The notes under the pieces: generated by a model | Told to the model about the DNA's origin: nothing | Database searches by the model: none | The model's input: only the letters and a program-made list of their open reading frames with translations | Assembly (NCBI GenBank): GCA_029942215.1 | Contig: JAOZTM010000014.1 | Coordinates: forward strand, 1 to 10,171 | DNA: 10,171 bases | Source: Metamycoplasmataceae bacterium | Lineage (GTDB): Bacteria > Bacillota_I > Bacilli_A > Mycoplasmatales > Metamycoplasmataceae | Direction of reading: 5' to 3' | Made by a program: the position numbers and the translations under genes | Shown: positions 1-7,917 of the stretch, piece after piece | Position numbering within the stretch: the stretch's first letter is position 1 | Layout: the number at the start of each line of letters is the position of its first letter

Positions 1-170
1 GCAGCTCAAGCAGGCACAGTTAATAAGAGTGCTCAAGCAGTAACGGACGGTAAAGTTAAAGTTAAATCACCGAAGAAGATGATGATCTTATCACTGTTGG
101 CAGCAACAATAGCGATTGGTTCATCTGTAGCAATGTTTGTATTTCTATTTGTAGAAAAAGGAGGCTTCTA

Positions 171-171
<1 letters not shown>
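1..171 (+). CDS. 3' end of a membrane-anchored protein, probable F1-like ATPase-associated subunit (partial)
   Basis: Only the last 56 codons are present. The frame is open from base 1 and stops at TAA 169-171. The visible tail starts with a polar Ala/Lys-rich stretch, then a basic KSPKK patch at about residues 23-27 of the fragment. A hydrophobic segment of about 22 residues follows (MMILSLLAATIAIG and onward), with a short VEKGGF end. This looks like one C-terminal membrane helix. The stop codon overlaps the start of the alpha-like gene by one base (TAATG), so the two are co-translated. Inference: in the seven-gene F1-like ATPase clusters of mycoplasmas, the gene just before alpha encodes a protein with no known homologues outside mycoplasmas (MSC_0620-type position in M. 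mycoides). Position, not sequence, supports that assignment; the fragment is too short to identify by motif. Confidence 0.6.
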
Positions 172-3055
<2,884 letters not shown>

Positions 3056-3068
3056 GCATTGTTTAGTA

Positions 3069-3082
3069 AAGCCTTAAGGCTT
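3069..3082. repeat. 14-bp perfect palindrome upstream of secY
   Basis: AAGCCTTAAGGCTT is its own reverse complement. It lies 14 bases after the beta-subunit stop and 6 bases before the TATAAT of the secY promoter, roughly -34 to -21 relative to the expected start. As RNA it could form only a 5-bp stem with a 4-base loop, and no T-run follows, so it is a poor intrinsic terminator. Its place suits an operator for a dimeric regulator, but no regulator is known for it; that role is inference. Confidence 0.5.
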
Positions 3083-3088
3083 ATAGTT

Positions 3089-3094
3089 TATAAT
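3089..3094 (+). promoter_or_regulatory. -10 promoter element for secY-adk-map-infA, nearly leaderless
   Basis: There is a perfect TATAAT, and the secY ATG begins 8 bases after its last base. Transcription normally starts about 6-9 bases after the -10 box, so the mRNA would begin at or within two bases of the ATG. No -35 box stands at 16-18 bases upstream, which is common in mycoplasma promoters. No Shine-Dalgarno precedes the ATG, which fits leaderless initiation. Confidence 0.65.
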
Positions 3095-3102
3095 AAGTCC
3101 AT

Positions 3103-4644
3103 ATGAGCAACAATGGAGATAATTGGTTTGATGAAGATGCAGTAAAAAAAGACAAACCACTAAAACAAAAGAAAACAAAAACCAGCAAAAGCAGCGAACA
3201 AAAAGCTGATGGTTTTTTTTCTAAATTTAAACCAAATCCTGAAAACAAGGTATTCAAACCATTTGTTAAAGCTTATGGAAGCACAGCTTCTTTTACTTCA
3301 AAGCATTCTGCAAAGGTAGGAAGCAAGATTAAAGACAAGCCATTGATGAAGAAGATTCTTTACACATTGATGCTTATTCTTATTTTCAGAATCGCTGCAA
3401 CTATTACAATTCCTGGAATTCAAGTTTCTAATACGTTCGGTCAAAACTCAGCTTCGCTAATTGGAGTTATGGACATGATGGGTGGTGGAGCATTGAAGTC
3501 ATTCTCAATTGTTGCACTTGGTATATCTCCATATATTACAGCTTCGATTATTATGCAATTACTTCAATCAGAAGTGTTCCCACCTCTTTATCGTTTATCT
3601 CAATCTGGACCAGCTGGAAAAAGAAAAATCAATATCATCACAAGAATCGTAACTCTTGTTTTTGCTTTCATCCAAGCAATAACAATTATTCAATCAATCA
3701 AAAATGGAATCTCAATTATTGGTGGATTAGATGTTTGATGGTTTAAATACTTCGTACTTCCAATAATCTTGATCTCTGGATCAATGTTCGCTTTATTCCT
3801 TGGAGAACAAATTACAAACAATGGTGTTGGTAATGGTACTTCATTAATCATCTTCTCAGGTATCGCTTCAACTATGCCTCTTAAGTTTAGAGATGCATTC
3901 ACAGAACTTGTTGGAACAACAAATGGAACTGCCAGTTTTACCGGAGCAATAAATTTCATCCTCTACCTCGGGGTCTTCTTGCTCATGATTTATGTAATAG
4001 GAATATTCTATAAAGCCGAACGGCAAGTCCCCATTCAGCAGACTGGTTCCGGTTTAACGAAAGATGTTAAGCAAATGTCTAAGCTTCCTATTAAGTTAAA
4101 TCCTGCTGGAGTTATGCCCGTCATCTTTGCTATGACCATAACAATGATTCCACTTACAGTTGTTGAATTCTTTGACAAGCAAGATCTTGGTAGACAATGA
4201 ATTCAAACACATATGTTGCTAACTGCACCATTGGGTCTTGGTATATTCATTGGAATAGTATTCCTATTTACAATAGTTATGTCTTTGGTTACATTCAATC
4301 CTGCAAAGGTTGCGGACAGCTTCAAGAAGAATGGAACATTCATTCCAGGTATTCGTCCCGGAGAACAGACAGAGAAATATCTAACAGGAATAATATTGAG
4401 ACTCTCTATATTCTCCTCGATATATCTAGCTGTTATTTCATCAATGCAATACATTGAACAAATCATTGGATTGTCAAAAGGGATTACATTTGGAGGAACT
4501 TCACTTATAATACTTGTATCGGTTGCTATAGAAACAACTGGACAATTAAAAGCTAGAAGTCAGTCAGTTAAGATTGCAAAAGCTAAAACAAAAACATTGG
4601 CAGCATCTGATGGAGATGAAAGTACGAAAGGATTACTATGATAA
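3103..4644 (+). CDS. secY: Preprotein translocase channel subunit SecY
   Basis: The protein has 513 residues with Trp TGA codons at 3736, 4198 and 4639. SecY forms the membrane channel for Sec-dependent secretion and membrane insertion. Recognisable family blocks are SGPAGKRKI (168-176), FLGEQITNNGVGNGTSLIIF from about 231, LPIKLNPAGVMPVIFA, FNPAKVADSFKKNG (398-411) and FIPGIRPG (413-420). Multiple hydrophobic segments run from about residue 84 on. Compared with E. coli SecY there are about 60 extra N-terminal residues, polar and Lys-rich (KQKKTKTSKS), before the first membrane helix. The first hydrophobic residues come only at about 84, and no better internal start with an SD is evident, so ATG 3103 is kept because of the TATAAT 8 bases upstream. 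The gene ends TGA-TAA, so code 4 adds a final Trp and a 7-base overlap with adk. Confidence 0.95.
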
Positions 4645-5183
4645 AAAACTATATATATTTAGGAGCACCTGGTGTTGGTAAAGGAACAGTTGCATCAATG
4701 ATCCAAGAAAACAAAGGAATAATCCACATCTCTACAGGAGAAATGTTTAGAGCGGAAATGCAAAGTGGAACTGAGCTTGGACTTAAGGTTAAAGAAATCG
4801 TTGAAGCTGGAAATTACGTACCTGACGATATTACTAATCAAGTTGTTAAGAACAGACTTTCAATGGCAGATGTTAAAGAAAAAGGATTTATCCTTGATGG
4901 ATATCCAAGAACTTTAAATCAAGCAAAGTTTATTAAAGAAAACAAAATCATAGTTAATGGAGTTATTCTTTTAGAAGCTTCAGACGAAATGGTTATGGAA
5001 AGATTACTTGGTAGAAAAAGAGCTGATGATACTCCTGAGATCATTGCTACAAGAATAAATGTTTACAATGAAAAGACTAGACCATTAATCGATTACTACG
5101 AATCAGAAGAGATACTTATAAGAGTAGATGCTTCAGGTTCAATCGATCAAAACTTTGAAAACGTTCTTAAGGTGACTACTTAA
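4638..5183 (+). CDS. adk: Adenylate kinase, short form without LID domain
   Basis: The protein has 181 residues. It catalyses ATP + AMP to 2 ADP in the cytoplasm, balancing adenine nucleotides. The P-loop GAPGVGKG lies at 9-16. The AMP-binding part has STGEMFR (32-38, Arg38), and FILDGYPRT at 84-92 holds Arg91. The lid side has LLGRKRADD (123-131) and Arg139 in RINVYNEKTRPLIDYY. Most bacterial Adk proteins have about 214 residues with a LID insert of about 30 residues, often zinc-binding, after the GR motif. Here GRKR goes straight to ADDTPE, the pattern of the short Adk class. Start: GAAAGGA at 4626-4632 lies 5 bases before ATG 4638, inside the end of secY. The stop overlaps the map start (TAATG). 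It could conceivably be another NMP kinase, but the AMP-site residues fit Adk. Confidence 0.92.
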   Translation: MIKNYIYLGAPGVGKGTVASMIQENKGIIHISTGEMFRAEMQSGTELGLKVKEIVEAGNYVPDDITNQVVKNRLSMADVKEKGFILDGYPRTLNQAKFIKENKIIVNGVILLEASDEMVMERLLGRKRADDTPEIIATRINVYNEKTRPLIDYYESEEILIRVDASGSIDQNFENVLKVTT

Positions 5184-5932
5184 TGATTTCAATCAAGACT
5201 AGTTCTGAAATCGACTTAATGAAAAAGTCTGCTGAAATATTAGCGATAGCAAAACAGAAGGTTTACGACGCTATAAAGCCAGGGATTACAACTAATGAGT
5301 TAGATGTTATAGCAAACAAAACAATCACTGAGATGGGCGCTAAAGCTGCTTTCCTTGGATATGGTGGGTTCCCAAAGACTGCATGTATTTCAGTTAATGA
5401 AGAATTAATACACGGAATACCTTCTGCAAGAGTACTTAAAGAAGGAGATGTTGTTTCTGTTGATATGGGAGCAATCTGAAAAGGTTACTATTCAGATTCT
5501 GCATTTACCTTAGGTGTTGGAAAAATAACTAAGGAAGATGAGAAATTAATTCAAGTTGCTAAAGATGCATTCTATGTTGGAATAGATCAAATCAAACGTG
5601 GAGCTAGAGTTGGAGATATTGAATTTGCTATTGGTGAATTCATTACTAAGAGTGGATACTTCACTCCTCAGAATTACACAGGTCATGGAATCGGAACTGC
5701 ATTACATGAAGATCCTAGAGTTCATAATATTGGACAAAAAGGAACAGGTCCATTACTAAAAGATGGTATGGTTATATGTATAGAACCAATGATTCTTCAA
5801 AACAGTGATCAAAGTAAAACGCTTGAAGATGGTTGAACAATTGTTTCAAATGATGGCAGCAATGCTTCTCATTATGAACACACAGTTCTAATTGAAGATG
5901 GTAAGCCAGTGTTGCTTACAGAAGGGATATAA
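5183..5932 (+). CDS. map: Methionine aminopeptidase, type I
   Basis: The protein has 249 residues with Trp TGA codons at 5477 and 5834. It removes the initiator Met from new proteins when the second residue is small. All five metal ligands are visible: Asp94 in SVDMG, Asp105 in YYSDSAF, His168 in [13 protein letters not shown], Glu201 in CIEPM and Glu232 in HYEHTVLI. The Trp encoded by TGA 5834 sits in the conserved DGW motif, direct support for code 4. The length is typical of a type I enzyme without an N-terminal extension. The start overlaps the adk stop by one base, with a weak SD AAGGTGA at 5169-5175. IF-1 begins 1 base after the stop. Its position between adk and infA is the classical order of the spc/alpha region. 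Confidence 0.96.
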
Positions 5933-5933
5933 A

Positions 5934-6146
5934 ATGGCAAAAGACGCAATCAAAACAACAGGGACAGTTACTAAAGCTCACTCTACAAGAGAGTATGCTG
6001 TAGAACTTGAAAATGGAGTTACTATAAGAGGAGTCCTTTCAGGAAAGATGGCTAAGTTTAGAATTAAGATACTTCCTGGAGATAAAGTTGACCTTGAAAT
6101 ATCACCTTACGATCTTACAATTGGAAGAATTACTTATAGACGTTAA
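5934..6146 (+). CDS. infA: Translation initiation factor IF-1
   Basis: The protein has 70 residues and is a single OB-fold domain that occupies the ribosomal A site of the 30S subunit during initiation. Family blocks visible are [25 protein letters not shown] and [14 protein letters not shown]; the last is close to the universal SPYDLTKGRI(V/T)YR ending. ATG 5934 follows the map stop by one base with a weak GAAGGGA SD about 7 bases before it. The frame is open further upstream, but MAKD is the expected IF-1 N terminus. The gene is the last of the secY unit: a hairpin terminator starts within its stop codon. The usual downstream rpmJ-rpsM-rpsK-rpoA genes are not here. Confidence 0.96.
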   Translation: MAKDAIKTTGTVTKAHSTREYAVELENGVTIRGVLSGKMAKFRIKILPGDKVDLEISPYDLTIGRITYRR

Positions 6147-6169
6147 AAATACTTAATTGTATTTTTTTT
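6145..6169 (+). terminator. Intrinsic terminator after infA
   Basis: AAAAATAC (6145-6152) pairs with GTATTTTT (6159-6166) across a 6-base loop TTAATT, followed by a T-run to 6169. The stem begins inside the infA stop codon. It is AT-rich and weak, so partial read-through into the downstream peptide gene is possible. Confidence 0.6.
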
Positions 6170-6197
6170 AATTATTTTTTTATTGCACCCTCTTTTT

Positions 6198-6220
6198 TAT
6201 ACATATATAAGTGAGGAGGT
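6198..6220 (+). promoter_or_regulatory. Candidate -10 region and strong Shine-Dalgarno of the double-glycine peptide gene
   Basis: TATACA (6198-6203) and TATATAA (6204-6210) are both possible -10 elements after the infA terminator; the sequence does not decide between them. GAGGAGGT at 6213-6220 is a full-length anti-SD match, 4 bases before ATG 6225, and is the strongest ribosome site in the window. With either -10 the 5' leader would be very short, about 10-18 bases. Upstream CCTC (6189-6192) could pair with GAGG in the SD if the transcript comes from farther upstream. Confidence 0.45.
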
Positions 6221-6224
6221 AAAA

Positions 6225-6473
6225 ATGCAAATAAACGGATTCACTAAATTATCGCAAGATGAAAAAGAACAAACGTATGGAGGATGAGCTTGATTAGTAG
6301 CCATGCTTCCACTATTGATGCAATCAGTTGTAACTACAGTTGCTTCTATTAAATCAATATTTTCTGAAAAAGGATCAATCAAAGGAAAAGATATATCAGC
6401 TTCCTGAGATGACAAAGGTTGAGCACCTGATTCTAAAGAACAAACAACAAACGTAGCTTACTATGCCTATTAA
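6225..6473 (+). CDS. Small protein with a double-glycine-type leader, candidate exported peptide
   Basis: The protein has 82 residues and is visible only with TGA as Trp (W21, W23, W61, W66, all TGA). I do not recognise a named family. Residues 9-20 read LSQDEKEQTYGG, which fits the double-glycine leader pattern LSxxELxxIxGG in register: L at -12, S at -11, E at -8 and GG at -2/-1. Such leaders are cut after GG by C39-peptidase ABC exporters of bacteriocins and peptide pheromones. The part after GG is WAWLVAMLPLLMQSVV and on to about residue 45, hydrophobic and helix-like. A polar tail follows that ends in AYYAY. Cleavage would leave 62 residues. The strong SD at 6213-6220 and the 11-base overlap with radC support a real gene. 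No exporter or immunity gene is in the window. It could instead be a small membrane protein with a chance GG. Confidence 0.72.
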
Positions 6474-7116
6474 AGATTTACCATTACATCTTAGGCCTAG
6501 AGAGAAAGCTGCCCTAAAGGGCATGCAATCTCTTAATGAAATTGAGTTGTTAGCAATATTCATTAAAAACGGAAACAAAAACAAAAGTGCATTAGATGTT
6601 TCAAGAGATCTTATTTCGAAATACAAGACCTTCAAAAATATGTCTAATGCCAATATGAAAGAGCTGATGCTATTTGATGCCATAGGTAAAGTTAAGGCAT
6701 TGGAAATCATGGCTCTTTTTGAGTTTTCTAAAAGGATAAAATCAGTGGAACCTTCTACTGAAAATTTTAAGGATGAAAAGAATTTAATTAAGTTTGCTCA
6801 ATCTCAAATAGGCTCTTCAAAAAGTGAAGAATTCTTAATAGTTTTATTCGACAAGAATCACGAGCTAATATCATACAAGATATTATATAAAGGAACTGGA
6901 GACTCTTTATTAATAGATGTAAAGGGTGTTGTAAAGGAAAGTATTATTGCTCAAGCAGATATGTTTTATTGTTTTCATAATCATCCTTCAGGAAATCCAA
7001 AACCTTCCGGTGTGGATGTGATGACAACAAAACGTTTGAGAAACTATTCAGAACTTCTTGATATCGAAATGAAGAAGCACTATGTAATAACAAGTGATGA
7101 TTACCAAGAAATCTAA
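6463..7116 (+). CDS. radC: RadC family protein (JAMM/MPN domain)
   Basis: The protein has 217 residues and is full length for the family. The N-terminal UPF0758-type part starts IKDLPLHLRPREK and ESL-like QSLNEIELLAIFIKNG. A helix-hairpin-helix-like AIGKVKA lies at 73-79. The C-terminal MPN/JAMM domain carries HNHPSGNPKPSGVD at 172-185, with metal ligands His172, His174 and Asp185. The old 'DNA repair protein' name is not well supported; RadC proteins are JAMM-fold proteins of uncertain activity, sometimes linked to recombination or mobile elements. The start at 6463 matches the family N terminus, overlaps the end of the peptide gene by 11 bases in another frame and has no clear SD. It is therefore probably coupled to that gene. 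No terminator is seen after it; the rplU promoter follows 7 bases later. Confidence 0.93.
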   Translation: MPIKDLPLHLRPREKAALKGMQSLNEIELLAIFIKNGNKNKSALDVSRDLISKYKTFKNMSNANMKELMLFDAIGKVKALEIMALFEFSKRIKSVEPSTENFKDEKNLIKFAQSQIGSSKSEEFLIVLFDKNHELISYKILYKGTGDSLLIDVKGVVKESIIAQADMFYCFHNHPSGNPKPSGVDVMTTKRLRNYSELLDIEMKKHYVITSDDYQEI

Positions 7117-7123
7117 AATAATT

Positions 7124-7132
7124 TGCTATAAT
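7124..7132 (+). promoter_or_regulatory. Extended -10 promoter of rplU-rpmA
   Basis: TGCTATAAT is a TGn-extended, perfect -10 box, 7 bases after the radC stop. No good -35 hexamer stands at the right distance, which an extended -10 does not need. The expected start is near 7139-7141, giving a 5' leader of about 76 bases, unlike the leaderless secY and glf promoters of the same window. Confidence 0.7.
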
Positions 7133-7138
7133 AAATGC

Positions 7139-7216
7139 GTTACTTAAAGTAACCGTTCTGAAAAGGTATTAAAGCATAGCACCTCATAAGGCGAGCCACA
7201 ACAAGGAGAACATAAC
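7139..7216 (+). promoter_or_regulatory. Structured rplU 5' leader, candidate L21 ribosomal-protein leader
   Basis: The leader opens with a hairpin, GTTAC (7139-7143) pairing with GTAAC (7149-7153). It continues through AGCACCTCATAAGGCGAGCC (about 7180-7199) to the SD AAGGAG at 7203-7208. Firmicute rplU operons often carry a conserved L21 leader RNA for autoregulation, and the GCACC...GGCGAGCC core and the position resemble that class. I recognise this by pattern only; a covariance search for the Rfam L21_leader family would decide it. Confidence 0.45.
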
Positions 7217-7516
7217 ATGTTTGCAATTATTAAAACAGGTGGTAAACAAATTATCGTTAAGAAAGATGATACTATCTTCATTGAAAAAATTGAAGGTAAA
7301 GAAGGAGACGTTGTCTCATTCACAGAAGTCTTAATGATTGGAGAAACTATTGGAAAACCGTTTATCGAAGGAGCATCAGTATCTGGTGTTATCGAAAAAC
7401 AGGGGAAACAAAAGAAAATCATTGTTTATCGTCATATCGCTAAATCAACAAGAAAGAAAAAGTACGGTCACCGTCAACCGTATACTCGTGTAAAAATCAC
7501 GGGAGTGAAAGGATAA
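7217..7516 (+). CDS. rplU: Large ribosomal subunit protein bL21
   Basis: The protein has 99 residues and is a 50S protein that binds 23S rRNA near L20. It begins FAIIKTGGKQIIVKKDD, the standard L21 start (FAVIxTGGKQYxV), and ends with the basic RNA-binding block KSTRKKKYGHRQPYTRVKITG (about 76-96). The length is typical. The start is fixed by SD AAGGAG at 7203-7208, 8 bases before the ATG. rpmA follows after 3 bases. In Firmicutes and several mycoplasmas a Prp protease gene lies between them; it is missing here. Confidence 0.97.
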   Translation: MFAIIKTGGKQIIVKKDDTIFIEKIEGKEGDVVSFTEVLMIGETIGKPFIEGASVSGVIEKQGKQKKIIVYRHIAKSTRKKKYGHRQPYTRVKITGVKG

Positions 7517-7519
7517 TCT

Positions 7520-7891
7520 ATGTCATCAGTTAAATCAGGTGGAAGTTCAAAGAACGGTAGAGATTCCCAAAGTAAAAGACTTGGTGCTAAATTAGCTGAC
7601 GGGCAATTTGCACTAGCAGGATCAATCATATATAGACAAAGGGGAACTAAAATTCACCCTGGTGCTAATGTAGGTCTTGGTAATGATTTCACACTTTACA
7701 TGCTTATAGATGGATTTGTTAAATACGAAACAAGAAGAGGTAGAAAATACGCTCTTGTTCTTGAAAAGAAAGTAGAAACAAAACCTAAAAAAGCCGCAGC
7801 AAAAAAACCTGCAGTAAAGAAAGTAGAAACAAAAACAGCAGAAGCTAAACCAGTGAAAACTGAAGCTCCAGCAAAAGAAACAACTAAATAG
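7520..7891 (+). CDS. rpmA: Large ribosomal subunit protein bL27 with a long C-terminal tail
   Basis: The protein has 123 residues against about 85-95 usually. L27 reaches the peptidyl transferase centre with its N terminus. The core is clear: [18 protein letters not shown] (7-24), [19 protein letters not shown] (34-52), then [12 protein letters not shown]. The N terminus aligns with the E. coli form residue for residue and has no FF-type cleavable extension. An in-frame TAA at 7514-7516 upstream rules out a longer start. From about residue 83 there is a Lys/Ala/Pro/Glu-rich, probably disordered tail of about 40 residues containing KKVETK twice. SD GAAAGGA at 7507-7513 lies 6 bases before the ATG. 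The stop codon is inside the terminator hairpin. The usual downstream obg is absent. Confidence 0.96.
   Translation: MSSVKSGGSSKNGRDSQSKRLGAKLADGQFALAGSIIYRQRGTKIHPGANVGLGNDFTLYMLIDGFVKYETRRGRKYALVLEKKVETKPKKAAAKKPAVKKVETKTAEAKPVKTEAPAKETTK
7765..7834 (+). repeat. 19-bp direct repeat in the L27 tail, 51 bases apart
   Basis: Bases 7765-7783 and 7816-7834 are identical over 19 bases, and both encode KKVETK in the same frame. The 51-base spacing is 17 codons, so recombination or slippage between copies would remove or add 17 codons without changing frame. This suggests the tail grew by duplication. Confidence 0.75.
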
Positions 7892-7902
7892 TTGTTTTTT
7901 TT
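7878..7902 (+). terminator. Intrinsic terminator after rpmA
   Basis: AAACAACTA (7878-7886) is the reverse complement of TAGTTGTTT (7889-7897), separated by AA; realistically an 8-bp stem with a 4-base loop. The T-run is 8 long (7895-7902). The rpmA stop TAG lies in the right arm. The T-run leads directly into the TATAAT of the next gene. Confidence 0.85.
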
Positions 7903-7905
7903 ATT

Positions 7906-7911
7906 TATAAT
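7906..7911 (+). promoter_or_regulatory. -10 promoter element for glf, leaderless
   Basis: There is a perfect TATAAT with ATG starting 7 bases after its last base (6-base gap). The expected transcription start therefore coincides with the A of the ATG. There is no room for an SD and no -35 match at normal spacing, where the terminator stem lies. The same TTTTTATTTATAAT string occurs at 10143-10156 before the next gene. Confidence 0.72.
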
Positions 7912-7917
7912 ACTTTC

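Noticed and set aside
3060..3102. Palindrome before secY as an intrinsic terminator of the F1-like unit
   Set aside because: The stem is only 5 bp and no T-run follows. It fits a DNA-binding site better, though weak termination cannot be excluded.
3213..3220. Run of eight T in the secY N-terminal region as a phase-variation site
   Set aside because: secY is essential, so on/off switching is implausible. The run encodes Phe residues in frame and no alternative product is seen.
4197..4457. Open forward frame of 86 codons overlapping secY
   Set aside because: It lies wholly inside SecY-coding sequence in another frame, has no SD and no family features, while SecY motifs run through the same bases.
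7117..7126. A terminator between radC and rplU
   Set aside because: The gap before the -10 box is about 10 bases and holds no hairpin or T-run. Read-through from radC into rplU is possible.
7135..7152. Five-codon upstream reading frame (MRYLK) before rplU
   Set aside because: Its ATG starts 2 bases after the -10 box, upstream of the expected transcription start, and has no SD. It would not be in the mRNA.
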